Of a DNA stretch of 64,000 bases, positions 1 to 10,047 are shown piece by piece. The translations under genes and the position numbers were made by a program. The stretch is from positions 1,550,001 to 1,614,000 of the forward strand of contig OW203991.1 in NCBI GenBank assembly GCA_934047225.1. Reading direction: 5' to 3'. This DNA comes from Ypsolopha sequella (lineage: Eukaryota > Arthropoda > Insecta > Lepidoptera > Ypsolophidae). A model generated the notes under the pieces. It was not told the origin of the DNA. It did not search any database and saw only the letters and a program-made list of their open reading frames with translations. The stretch's first letter is position 1, and the number at the start of each line of letters is the position of its first letter.

Positions 1-150
1 GAAGGTCGTATGCTATTTCTATTTTCTTTTTTTTTCCGATTTTATTTATAATACAACGCAATGAATACTGCACGTACTGTACATTTGTCGAATAACTAAC
101 ATAAGGTTTGTGCTGGTGCAAAACTCCAACTTGATCATACTCGAATAAAA

Positions 151-757
151 TTAACACTAGAGTGGACGCGTGGGCTACAGGTGTAGACCAGGGTATATTA
201 TTGGTGCTTCTTTCTCAAACGCGTCACACTACTGCGCTATTCTTCCGTGTATTCCTCTACTATGGACCCCCGCGTCGCTCAGTAGCGTGTCGCTACCCTC
301 AGCACACGGACTTCAGAACAGAACGACTAATAAAGTGAATGGGCTGCGTATGTAGCCCGCGCGACCGTTCAAGGAATGTGATAAATCCCTATTATTTATG
401 CAAAAATTGTACTAATATTTTAATAGTACTTCATTTTCGTGTAATTTTTGCATGTTACATACCGTTTCATAACAAATATACTTAGTATTAATATCTTTTT
501 AGGAAATCATGGCGGCGTCTGCGTCTCATGTTGATTATTCCAAGTATTCTATTGTTTCGTTAAAAAGTACCTAAAAAATTCATATTTTTTATTTTTTCAT
601 TATTAAACGATAAAAATAAAGATGATTATTCATTAAATTAAAAACTTTTACATTCTACCTAAAGATGACCCACAATATTTGCATTCAAAATGGGCTACAC
701 ATGTACCCCGCGCGACCGTTTCAGGAGTCAATTTGGGCGCGCCTACTCTAGTGTTAA
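151..757. mobile_element. piggyBac-like MITE flanked by TTAA
   Basis: Both ends are a perfect 13-bp inverted repeat, TTAACACTAGAGT at 151-163 and its complement at 745-757. Beyond that the ends stay similar (CACTAGAGT-G-CGCG). TTAA is the target duplication of the piggyBac superfamily, and a terminal CNCTAGA-like start also fits that family; this is known biology, not seen here as protein. Internally GGGCT-C--ATGTA-CCCGCGCGACCGTT occurs twice in direct order (341-375 and 692-725), with a related GGGCTACAGGTGTAGACC near the left end. No transposase is visible, so it would be non-autonomous. Confidence 0.75.
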
Positions 758-933
758 ACATGATATGATGATAAAATTCTTCTTGTTCTTAGGCCCCTAT
801 CTTAACAATAAAATAAATAAAAAATCTACTTATATGACCTCACAAGCATTAAATGCAAAATTCGAGTCTCTGATTGGCTACAATCCTTGTCCTACGACGA
901 GACGGAGATCCTACTCTCAGTTATGTAACTATT

Positions 934-1203
934 ATATAAGGTATTTCATTTTAAATGGAAAGTAATTTAGTAGGTGATTCAGTATCGTTAATACATCACA
1001 TTCCACTGCAAAGTACTTTTTTTTGCGCGACCTTTTTCTTCACTTGTCCATACAAACTGAGTTAGCTGATCGGACCACTTTGTACTGAGAAGTGAAAAAA
1101 AAAGTTCGCGCAAAAAAAAGTGCTTTGCAGTGGAATGTGATGTATTATCGATACTGAATCACCTCCTAAATTACTTTGCATTTAAATTGAAAGACCTTAT
1201 ATG
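934..1203. mobile_element. Foldback MITE with long inverted arms
   Basis: The sequence from ATATAAGGT to its complement ACCTTATAT forms two arms of roughly 110-130 bases that are near-perfect inverted repeats, including CATCACATTCCACTGCAAAG and its complement, and the T-rich GCGCGA stretch. The spacer between them is short. No coding content. Confidence 0.8.
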
Positions 1204-1469
1204 TAATGACTAATGAAACTGTTCTAGTTTATAAGCTAATTTAATATGTATTAATTTGTTACGTTTAAGGAAACTTTTATTTAATTTTTAAGCATAATAT
1301 TTTTAATTTTTAATCATCAAATTGTTATTTAGTATTTAGTCTTTTTATACTCTTTTTCACGCTATGCCTAAAATACAGATTACTTTTGTAGTTTAGGCAA
1401 ATAATAATTTTCACTAGCCGTAAGATCCTTTTGAATGTATAAATCTTAAGTTCTCTTTATGCAAATAAT

Positions 1470-1858
1470 AGTAGTTTATGCTACAAGGGCGAAAAGGAAT
1501 AAATTACGAGGACGATTTAAAACACGAGCGTAGCGAGTGTTTTAAACGCAACCGAGTAATTTATTGCTTTTACGCCCGTGTATCATCCTACGTTTTTCAA
1601 TGCATAGTGTGAGGAAATGAAAACAAATATAATCTTGTGAATTTTAAATTATGATTGGCTCAAAAGGATTGTATCCAGAGCCGTTAAACAGTGGAAAAAA
1701 AGTATAACAGGTATGGTACACAGGAAAGGCTGCAGGTTAGCCAACCATTGCAAATAAATAAAAAAAAATAATAATAAAGCCCTAGGGCAAAATAATCGAC
1801 TTTCTGTTCAGTTTTGATGCATAAAAAGTGGGCCTTTACGAGCACATGCATTGAAAAC
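1470..1858 (+). repeat. AGTAGTTTATG hairpin repeat, copy 1
   Basis: A roughly 390-bp dispersed repeat found four times in the window (also 8079-8472, 9442-9834 on the minus strand, and 45084-45475). The first third is a hairpin in which AAGGGCG-AAAG-AATAAATTAC pairs with GTAATTTATTG-TTTTACGCCC around ACGAGCGTAGCGAGTGTTTTAAA. The remaining part is bounded by TTTTCAATGCAT and its complement ATGCATTGAAAA, suggesting two linked palindromic modules. Likely a MITE family; superfamily unknown. Confidence 0.75.
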
Positions 1859-1881
1859 ATTATTATTATTATTATTATTAA
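1859..1881. repeat. ATT microsatellite
   Basis: About seven ATT units immediately after the end of the hairpin repeat. Confidence 0.85.
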
Positions 1882-2070
1882 CTAATCTATTATATAAAAT
1901 CGAAAAGCTAGAAAGGGGCAAATTTCACGGGAAAGAGTGAGATGGCATACTACACAACTTTGTGTGCGAGTATCACACACACAAACGCCAAAATCGCAAA
2001 AAAAAATATGCGATTCGATTCCTTGGATTGTGACAATGATGAATGTTATAAGCAATATAGGTTTGGATAC

Positions 2071-2543
2071 GAAGGCCCTTAATACCGCCAAATGGGTACT
2101 TTCTAAAGCCTACTCCTTTTTTATGGCCGAACCAAAAATATTAAAAAAATGTATTATGGATTATCAACTCTAGAACAAAATATGCAACATTTTTCTTATT
2201 CGTACCACCAAAACTTCTTTATGAAAAATTGTTTCAACTGAATGGTGTTTTTTGGCTTGAAGTTCCTACTGCTCCTAAGCGGCTTAGGTGATTTAATTCA
2301 TTTATGCTTTGATAAATAGATAAACTTGATAGCTATAAATATAACATAGAATTATTCAATCGAACAATAACGCCCATGTGAAAAGTATTATTTTCTCCTA
2401 TTTTGCCCTTTCAAGGACGCAGCGAGCGTCGTAACAGCCACCACGCATTGTGCACTGATTTGAACGTTATTTCAATGTCGTTTCCGTCGATATTCATACA
2501 GACAAACATCGAGCTGCTAATTTGGCGACGGTAATCGCCTTAA
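2071..2543 (+). mobile_element. TTAA MITE (GGCGATTAC family), copy 1
   Basis: One of a family defined here by an end reading TAATTTGGCGAC-GTAATCGCC then TTAA, with an inverted version at the other end. Shared core: CTCCTATTTTGCCCTTTCAAGGACGCAGCGAGCGTCG, then GTCGTTTCCGTCGATATT. This copy's left end is degraded (AAGGCCCTTAATACCGCC). Other copies: 24205, 31618, 36071, and two at 49507-50453 on the minus strand. Non-coding. TTAA flanks suggest mobilisation by a piggyBac-type enzyme, which is inference. Confidence 0.75.
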
Positions 2544-2964
2544 TAATTAAAGAATGAAATTATGAAATCCAAATGTTCCACGTTTCAGAAACGTCAGATC
2601 TGTATGGCATGTCTAAACGGCCGTTCATACTGTTTTCGGGTTACAAAAACGTAACATCATACAACGCAACTTTAAACGGAAATTGAACATCAAACTATTT
2701 TTCCAGAAAATTAATTTTATATTACTTAATTAATTCCAGAGGTTATCTTCTACATCCAACGTCACTCACAAACATCTACTCTGTATGATTCAAGTGTTTT
2801 AAGGTTTTTTTTTTAATAATAATTATATTCAACGTGGGCAGAACCGAGATCATGTCTTGCTAAGTTTTTTGTCCTTTTTATCAGCTAGACTAGTATCTAT
2901 TTAATTCGTACAATAAATATGATACCATATACAAAACACTAAGTACGAATACGTTATTTGTTAC
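2544..2964. other. Unassigned A+T-rich spacer
   Basis: No coding stretch, repeat or hairpin that I could support. Confidence 0.5.
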
Positions 2965-3579
2965 AGTGCGCGCCAATCTTTTAGTTGCCTCTGAAGCTAG
3001 CCCCAAGAATCGACGCATTAGCCGTTTTACGGTGTCAGGGGGACGTTACAGGAGCGAGGGCGCGGAGCACACCCGCCTGCATGCCGCACCACACCCCCCG
3101 CTCGCCGTTCTGCAGGTGTCAACACTATGCGTTAATGTTAGTGCTACGTCCGTACACTACATATGCGCGCGTTGCATGAAAAGTACGTTCGTGGAAAAAA
3201 TTCTATGATTCGTTAAGTTAATCGTTGAATCTGTTTGTGTTGCCTTTATTTGTTGTTTTGTTGATTTAGTTTGTTAAAGTTTATTGTTGTTGTTATGCCT
3301 CGCGGTCGTTATAGCGTTTTAAGGCGACAATGTAGGAAAATGGTGTTTATATTAATTTGTTTTAATTAAACAGTTAAGATTGCACTAAAATACCAATATA
3401 TATTAAATAGGTAGGTACAACAAGTACACCTTCCCACTTATAGTAAACATTTAATAATCAACCGTTCATATTATTGTTTCCTTGACTGTACCTGCGCAAG
3501 CTTGCACTCGTAACTCAATCAGAGGCGATTGGTTATAATATATTCAACTATAGTGCGCGGCAAAAGATTGGCGCGCACT
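2965..3579. mobile_element. Transposon-like element with 18-bp terminal inverted repeats
   Basis: AGTGCGCGCCAATCTTTT at 2965-2982 is repeated as its exact complement at 3562-3579. The left half is markedly G+C richer than its surroundings (3050-3180). The interior has only short open frames, none recognised. One frame near 3296 starts with a basic peptide (MPRGRY...) and stops after about 20 codons. Superfamily cannot be assigned; no clear target duplication. Confidence 0.6.
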
Positions 3580-3598
3580 ATAGTTGAATATATTATAA
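3533..3598. repeat. 66-bp near-perfect palindrome
   Basis: TTATAATATATTCAACTATAG and its complement enclose the terminal inverted repeat of the preceding element, so the right end of that element sits inside a hairpin. Confidence 0.85.
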
Positions 3599-3599
3599 C

Positions 3600-4208
3600 A
3601 AAATTTATACTTGCGATTGTCGGTACTTGGAGAAACTTGAAGCACATCTTGAATTAATAACAATTGTACTTATAGTTTCACTTTATTTATGTTAACTCCC
3701 AACCGGTTTTGGATTTTACTCCATTTTCAAGGGAAGATGTTAATTAAAATATTTCACTGACTCCAGGCACTAGCTCTGAGCAAATTCAAGAATTTATTAT
3801 AAATAAAGATGATATTTTGATGGTCGTTGATAAATTTGTGTACAACTGAACATAATTGCAAAATATTACGAAACTCAATTCGTTCGTTTCGTAAATAATC
3901 ACTCGTGTCCCAATGTCTCAAATTATGTTACAGTTGCACAAAATACTATATACGTATACAGTAGATTAAAGTTGTCTTAACAGCCGTAACTACGTACATA
4001 CCACAAGTAACTTTGCTGAATTAATCTGCTTACCTGCAAAAATACAAAATGTCAATAATGCATATGAATAAACCTGTATATAAACACATAGTATATAGTG
4101 TACGAATACAAAAACTGTGAATTGGTGTACAAATAAATTGTTTCAACAAATACATTTTGGTCCAGTTCTTGAAACAAACTCAGCTAGAGGGTCCTAAAGA
4201 ACATATTG
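3600..4208. other. Unassigned A+T-rich stretch
   Basis: Nothing coding. At about 3675-3735 there is a loose match to the CCGGTTT motif seen in the foldbacks at 11.5 and 16.8 kb (CACTTTATTTATGTTA...AACCGGTTTTG...TTTTCAAGGG). Confidence 0.4.
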
Positions 4209-4389
4209 GGCCTCAGTTCTTAAAAAATTAATCCTTAGTGGGGGGAGGGATTATGACCCCCTTAATATTTTGTATAGAAGATATGCCACACGTTAGGTTT
4301 CAGAAAAAAATATTAAAAACTTCCATGCAAACGATTAGGGGCCATAACCTCCCCCCCTCAACGAATTTTTCATTAAGAACTGGGGTCAA
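4209..4389. mobile_element. Foldback repeat, about 180 bp
   Basis: The left arm (CAGTTCTTAA...GTGGGGGGAGGGATTATGACCCC) pairs imperfectly with the right arm (GGGGCCATAACCTCCCCCCCTC...TTAAGAACTGGGG). Arms are about 55 bases. Typical of a small MITE; no coding content. Confidence 0.65.
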
Positions 4390-5100
4390 AAATGGTCGTT
4401 AGAACCGCGTCTACCAAAGAGCTTGTTTGTATACCTACGAGTATATGCGTTTTTTTTTTTATCAAATGTACTTTTGTACACCGTTCATTAATAGTAGATT
4501 GTAATATAAAGGAGGTAAATAATCAATTACACTCCGGACATATAGGTGCATAAGCGAGCGAGGATATTTTTAGTTAAAGGGTGCAATTGATCACTTACAC
4601 CCGAGTTGAGCACTCTTACATTCCATCACTATTGCGAGGAAATAAAATACAGAATATCTAAATGAAAATATTACATAATTTCCGTTGCTATTTAGCTAGA
4701 CAAGTGACCTTGGCGAGTGACTTACCAGTAGTGACTTTACCCTCGTTCTATTTTCAAATTGAACTACATCCATAAGGCTGTAAATCAAATTAACTACTCG
4801 TATTTTGGTTAAAAATGTCCCACATTCAGAGCATTAGTGATGAAAGCATAAAAACAAAAACAACCTTTATAATGGCGAAAATGTTAAGAGTTTTTCGTTA
4901 AATTTAACATACGATTCATTCTTATTGATTGAATCAAATAAGGCTTATGCTTACGACATGGAATTTTCGGGATGAAATAATTACATTACATTTCAGCGAT
5001 TTTTCAGAACTCTAAGTAATTGGTTCAATTTCTTATACCTCACAATGACATCAAAGAAAATAATAAAATGCTTATATTTGTCTCGTCTTCAATACTTTTT
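4390..5100. other. Unassigned A+T-rich stretch
   Basis: Only short open frames. No repeat structure that I could support. Confidence 0.4.
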
Positions 5101-5200
5101 TTGGGTTCCGTACCCAAAGGGTACTAAAGGACGCTATTCATATCATATCATATCATTTATTCATCAGGCAACATGGGTCCATTTTGTAAGGAACAATATA
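5101..5200 (+). repeat. Start of lepidopteran GGGTTCCGTACCC repeat, plus ATATC microsatellite
   Basis: GGGTTCCGTACCCAAAGGGTA is the recognisable beginning of a very common lepidopteran dispersed repeat. It is followed by CATATCATATCATATC. The repeat type is established from memory of lepidopteran genomes, not searched. Confidence 0.5.
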
Positions 5201-5399
5201 ATTATTCTATATTAGTACTTAATAACTAGGAGCGATCTTGTCCGCTCAACCAGTTTAAGGCGATATGCGAAAAAAATACGGGTGTTTCTTTTCTGTGTAT
5301 TTCAAGAAATACATGGAAAATTTCAATAAATTTCTGGTATATGCATTTTGACTATATAATCTAGGGTTTAGAAATTGAAAAACATGTTTGGACAAATTT

Positions 5400-5590
5400 T
5401 CCTCGATAGAAATAATTGTCAAACACACTTTTTCTGCTCGTTTTACGAATAGGAACCATATACAGAACTCAAACATATTTTATTAGGTGTGTTTTAACAA
5501 TATCTAGAGGTTCGATATTTGAAATTTTGCTTGCTATTTCAGTTTTTTTTCATAAAAATATAAAACCAACTTTTTTCCTTTTTGCTTGGA
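5400..5590 (+). repeat. Dispersed repeat shared with 38.2-38.4 kb
   Basis: The stretch CATATACAGA-C-C-AAACATATTTTATTA followed by GGTGTGTTTTAACAATATCTA and a T-rich tail aligns by eye with 38266-38400. Identity looks moderate, so both copies are old. Class unknown. Confidence 0.55.
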
Positions 5591-5784
5591 GTGACAGAGA
5601 CAAAAAAAAATCGCATAGCCTCTTAAGTATAAGCGGGTTGTCGAATCGATCGGGTATAACTTGTAGGAGGGTGTTGAAGCGGCCGCGGAGTCTGTGCAGC
5701 AAGGAGGCAGACTTTTTTCGCCAAATGGCGTCAAAACCGTCGATTCGTGTCTCAGCAAATATTGCATTATTACTAAGCCTTCAC

Positions 5785-5812
5785 TGTCTGTCTGCCTGTC
5801 TGTCCGTCTGTC
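5785..5812. repeat. CTGT-rich microsatellite
   Basis: Imperfect repeats of TGTC/TGCC, a known internal feature of the GGGTTCCGTACCC repeat class. Confidence 0.6.
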
Positions 5813-5944
5813 ACAGTGGTCTACAGCTTCAGCCGTCATAGGTAGCCAGTTGAATTTTTAACAGAGTACATGTTACTACGGCTGTTAATTACTACGGCCT
5901 ATCACGGCAAATAATAAAATCAAATAAACAATTTCACCCAAGGA

Positions 5945-6325
5945 TATCATCAGACAAAAAACCTCAAAAAAGTAGCATTTCTATGTTATCATTTCCACCT
6001 CTGTGGAGGTACCACCATCTTACTTGGAGACCCCCTCGAAGTAATTCGGGGGAGAGTAAGAGGACAGATCACAGGCAAAAAACCAGGAGGCCCACCATGC
6101 CTGGGACCGATGGATGGCGGTATATCCATCCCTAATAGCTGGACCTTACATGGAACAGACTGGTTACTGGTGCGAGGGTAACGCCACTGCGCTTACCAAC
6201 CCGCCTGCCCAGCGTGTGTGAGTATGGGCAATTCTTCCAGGATGACCGCCGGGAGTGGCAAAGTCCTGGAAAGGCTTATGTCCAGCAGTGGACGAACTAG
6301 GCTGATGGATGGATGGATGATGTCA
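5945..6325 (+). repeat. LINE/SINE 3' end with GATG tail
   Basis: The last part reads AAAGGCTTATGTCCAGCAGTGGACGAACTAGGCTGATGGATGGATGGATG. CCAGCAGTGGAC followed by GATG repeats is the common 3' tail of lepidopteran non-LTR elements and SINEs. Upstream lies a GC-richer piece with a small hairpin (CCCCCTCGAAGTAATTCGGGGG near 6031-6052). A related tail on the minus strand is at 40985-41045. Confidence 0.6.
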
Positions 6326-6498
6326 TTGAAAATACTAAATAGTATTAAGCTCGCTTGTGCACAAAAATTTTACTTGTGCTTTAATGAATTTAAAGACGAC
6401 TGAAAAATATGGAAAAAGAAAATACGGTAGTAGGGGACGGACTTACGTACAAATTTAAGAAAAAATATAGTACTTAAGATTATATAGTGGTTATATTA

Positions 6499-6690
6499 GA
6501 GTTCCGTACTCAGCGGGAGCCGCGAATTGTTTGCCAGGCGCTATCATATAAGCGGCTTGTTTTCGTCGTCTTAATTTCGCTTTGCCATCTATATTGTTGT
6601 TATTTACCATAATATCTTAGTGTCCCGTACCGTATTGTGCGATGGTACGGAACCTTGTGTGTAGGAGTCCGACTCGCAATTGCCCAAATT
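6499..6690 (+). repeat. GTTCCGTAC...ACGGAACC repeat end
   Basis: GAGTTCCGTACT at the left and GGTACGGAACCTTGTGTG...GAGTCCGACTCGCA at the right match the 3' part of the lepidopteran dispersed repeat that begins GGGTTCCGTACCC. Confidence 0.55.
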
Positions 6691-7431
6691 ATTAATTTAT
6701 TTTTTGGTAGTTACCATGTTACAATATTTGAAAAATTATACTGTATCATCTTAAATTCCTAGGTTTTGTGACGGTAAGTACTCAGTACTTAAAGTATTTT
6801 AAATTTTCCTTAACAAATAATTTACATCTTTTCGACATGATTCCTCTACTACTCGGAATAGAAGAGTTTGTATAACTAGATTGATGGATTTCGAAGAGGC
6901 GAAAAAGGTGTTCCAGGACTGTAGGAAATGGAAATCTTGTAGTATCAGCCTACCTCTCTGATACGCAAGCGTGAGTATATTGTATGTACTGAAACAAAGT
7001 CGAGGGCAAAAGCCAGTAATTTTTTTATTAAACTGCACACGTTATTTCTGATTTTAAAAGCAAGATGTAAAAAAATCATGGACGTTGTTTTACAGAATAA
7101 TAACTCGATTTCATTCGCGCTGTTCGCCCCATGGGAGCCAAGTCGTGCAATTTTCCTGGTATATAATTTTAACTTTTTCCCGGGTGAACTGATGCTATTT
7201 TTTATGGATTGGACTCTCAATGCTGCAAGGCATGAACACATTTTCAGGGCGTAATATTGAATTTAAAATCCTACCTATATGTATATATTTTTGCTGCCTC
7301 TTTTATCAGGCCGTAGGAAGTAAAATTTTTACACTGACCTCAATATCAGGGAGAAATTTAAACTGTTAACTTAATAATTTTCATGTAATTAAGGACTGAC
7401 GGAATTTTTTTACCTAACCACATTCATTATA
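6691..7431. other. Unassigned stretch
   Basis: Contains a short open frame at about 6829-6961 (…LMDFEEAKKVFQDCRKWK…) that I do not recognise. It may be a transposon remnant. Nothing else stands out. Confidence 0.35.
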
Positions 7432-7645
7432 TACGCAGACGGCCTATGTTTTGTATCGGACTACTCAGAAGACCTTCAACTGTTGTCTGAGTGTCAAAAG
7501 TGCGGACTAAAAATTCGTGTTAGCAAGACTGAAGCCATGGCAACGGTCACTCAAAACGAAAACAAAACCCTCATTGAAGTTGGAGCTAAGGCTAAAGCAG
7601 GTCAATAAGTTTAAATATCTATGTAGTAATGTAGTACAATATAAT
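7432..7645 (+). pseudogene. Non-LTR retrotransposon reverse-transcriptase fragment
   Basis: The frame at 7432 reads YADGLCFVSDYSEDLQ, then CQKCGLKIRVSKTEAMA. This is the reverse-transcriptase active-site block (Y/FADD then about 35 residues to L-I---KTE-M), as in LINE ORF2. The second catalytic aspartate position holds Gly (YADG). After 58 codons a stop occurs at 7606. A frameshift near 7600 restores the next conserved block, VNKFKYLCSNV, so the copy is dead. Only a piece of the palm domain remains. Clade not resolvable from this length. Confidence 0.75.
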
Positions 7646-7685
7646 ACTCAAATCTTTATCACTATTTTATAAATTATACGTCCCA

Positions 7686-7970
7686 GGTTCGAATCCCGGT
7701 TCAGAGCTTTAGATAGAAAGACTTTAATTTGTGAATTAATTTTAATGCAATTTATAATTATTATATTTGAATTAATTTATTTGTATTTATTTTTGATTCA
7801 TCGCACAGTGTACTGTACTATTAATGTTATAATTTACTTGACTTGTAATGCACATTACTAATAAAAATGTTCTATATTCTATGTTCTATGTTCTTGCTCC
7901 TCACATCCAGATTTTTTTTTTTTGCTGCGTTTCTGTACCGAAATGATAAAAATGTTAATTTTAATTAAGT
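7686..7970 (+). repeat. tRNA-derived SINE interrupted by a 3' tail insertion
   Basis: GGTTCGAATCCCGGTTC at about 7686 is a tRNA B-box/T-arm. The same SINE is seen uninterrupted at 13445-13585, where CCCGGTTCAGAGCT continues directly into CCTCACATCCAG. Here about 185 bases ending in repeats of TTCTATG intervene before GCTCCTCACATCCAG at about 7897. So a second retroposon has inserted in the SINE, possibly with a short GCT duplication. Confidence 0.6.
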
Positions 7971-8078
7971 GTCGATTCTCCGGACTTGTAAATAAAATAT
8001 TAGTAAACAATAATAACGTTCAAAATACAACTTTTAGCTACGACAACTCATTGTTAAAAGTTTGCTATAATGCAAAAT

Positions 8079-8472
8079 AGTAGTTTATGCTACAAGGGCG
8101 CAAAGGAATAAATTACGAGGACGATTTAAAACACGAGCATAGCGAGTGTTTTAAACGTAACCGAGTAATTTATTGCTTTTACGCCCATGTATCATACTAT
8201 ACTTTTCAATGCATAGTGTGAGGAAATGAAAACAAATATAATCTTGTGAACTTTAAATTATAATTGGCTCAAAAGGACTGTATCCAGAGCCGTTAAACGG
8301 TGTAAAAAAAGTATAACGTCTATGGTACACAGGAAAGGCTGCAGGTTAGCCAACCATTGTAAATAAGTAAATTAAAAAAATAATAATATTAAAGCCCTAG
8401 GGCAAAATAATCGACTTTCTGTTCGGTTTTGATGCATAAAAAGTGGGCCTTTACGAGCACATGCATTGAAAA
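8079..8472 (+). repeat. AGTAGTTTATG hairpin repeat, copy 2
   Basis: Nearly the same sequence as copy 1 at 1470-1858, including the ACGAGC-TAGCGAGTGTTTTAAACG loop and the CCCTAGGGCAAAATAATCGAC block near the 3' end. Confidence 0.8.
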
Positions 8473-9441
8473 TAAATTTGTAATGATATTGTGGTAGCTT
8501 CGACTATGGAAAAGCCAATTGTTTTATAGCTATTGTAATATTATTAAAAATATGTTTATGCATATAACAAACTTTTAAAAATAAGTTTTCTTAGGTAAAA
8601 GTTGTATATTGGCCGTTATAATTACCTACTTCTTAATATTTTGTTACAAATCCAGAGAAACCTAAGATTGAGAAGCATGGCATTTGATTTGTATAATTTC
8701 AAAAAAAGTAAATTTGATATTTATTTGATTCAAAAATTTATTTTTTATTTATTTATTTATTTACTTAAATGGTTAGTATTACAGAAAAACTTAATTAGGC
8801 CTATCCTAGGGTTAGTAAAATACAAAAATAGAGAAAAAAAAGAATTTGGGACTAATAATACCCAAAGCAGGCTTCCGACACATTAACATAATTCTTTCTC
8901 AGACTGTAAAACTAACAACCTAGCACATAATAATAATTTCGAATATGTGTGCTCCGATACTAGAGTTCTCCGTAACACGGAAGCACTATGAAGTTATTTT
9001 CGCCAAAGGGCAATATATAAAAAATTTATTTATAAAATCTATATCTAGGCTAGGCAGTGAGATAACTGGTTACTACCGATCCTTATCCCCTGGCCCCGAC
9101 TTTCTACAAAAAGACCTGTCAAGCCCTTGTATTATGCTACGTTATAACAAAATAGAGTTCTCTCTCCACTACCCTTCGTACTCCACACTTCTTGAACTCT
9201 CGATCACCACGTTCTCCAATCTTGTTAATGATTGGCTGTTGCTTGTTCACATCCTGTATCTCTCATTTAAGTGCAAAGGAACGTCGTCACCGCATAGGTT
9301 TATATTTAAATTAGCCTTCCATATAATCCTGAGTCAAGACCGTTGAATTGAAAGCAAGACCTTTTAGCCCAACAAGTTTTCCTGAAATCGTGAGGATTTT
9401 CTCAGTCTCTATGCGACTTATTCAATGGTTTCTATAACATT
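8473..9441. other. Interior between inverted hairpin repeats
   Basis: Contains a plus-strand open frame of 133 codons (8945-9346). I do not recognise it and its composition and T-rich codons do not argue for a real protein. A TTTATTTATTTATTTA run near 8745 looks like the reversed tail of a retroposon, so the region may hold a minus-strand LINE 3' end. Confidence 0.35.
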
Positions 9442-9834
9442 ATTTTCAATGCATGTGCTCGTAAAGGCTCACTTTTTATGCATCAAAACCAAACAGAAAG
9501 TCGATTATTTTGCCCTAGGGCTTTATTATTATTATTTTTTTTAATTTGTTTGCAATGGTTGGCTAACCTGCAAACTTTCCTGTGTACCATAGATATTATA
9601 CTTTTTTTTCCACTGTTTAACGGCTCTGGATACAATCCTTTTCAGCCAATCATAATTTAAAGTTCACAAGATTATATTTGTTTTCATTTCCTCACACTAT
9701 GCATTGAAAAACGTAGTATGATACACGGGCGTAAAAGCAATAAATTACTCGGTTACGTTTAAAACACTCGCTACGCTCGTGTTTTAAATCGTCCTCGTAA
9801 TTTATTCCTTTTGGCCCTTGTAGCATAAACTACT
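9442..9834 (-). repeat. AGTAGTTTATG hairpin repeat, copy 3
   Basis: Reverse complement of copies 1, 2 and 4, end to end. Confidence 0.8.
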
Positions 9835-9874
9835 ATTAAATTGATATATGTGATAGTTACAACATTCTTAAATT

Positions 9875-10047
9875 AAACTATGACAGAAATAAATTTCTAT
9901 GTTTGAACACTTGGCGATTTATCCATCGCAATGAGATATAAATTAACATTATATCATTGCAGTATAGAAACGCAAAAAAAAAGTAAATCTGGATGTGAGG
10001 AGCTCTGAACCGGGATTCGAACCCCGGGACCTGTCGCTTTTTATTCT
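9875..10047 (-). repeat. tRNA-derived SINE, 5'-truncated
   Basis: On the minus strand it reads GGTTCGAATCCCGGTTCAGAGCTCCTCACATCCAG, then a tail common to 13121-13258. The B-box is intact while the A-box half is absent. Confidence 0.7.

Larger units (their letters stand above)
8079..9834. mobile_element. Composite bounded by inverted hairpin repeats
   Basis: Copy 2 of the hairpin repeat (8079-8472, plus) and copy 3 (9442-9834, minus) face each other with the ATGCATTGAAAAT ends innermost, around about 970 bases. The pair could act as long terminal inverted repeats or form a large snapback. Whether it ever moved as one unit is unknown; I see no target duplication. Confidence 0.45.

Noticed and set aside
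5416..5841. 141-codon frame
   Set aside because: Runs across a dispersed repeat and a CTGT microsatellite; the peptide has no motif.
8945..9346. 133-codon plus-strand frame
   Set aside because: No recognisable domain; lies between inverted repeats and beside a probable antisense retroposon tail.
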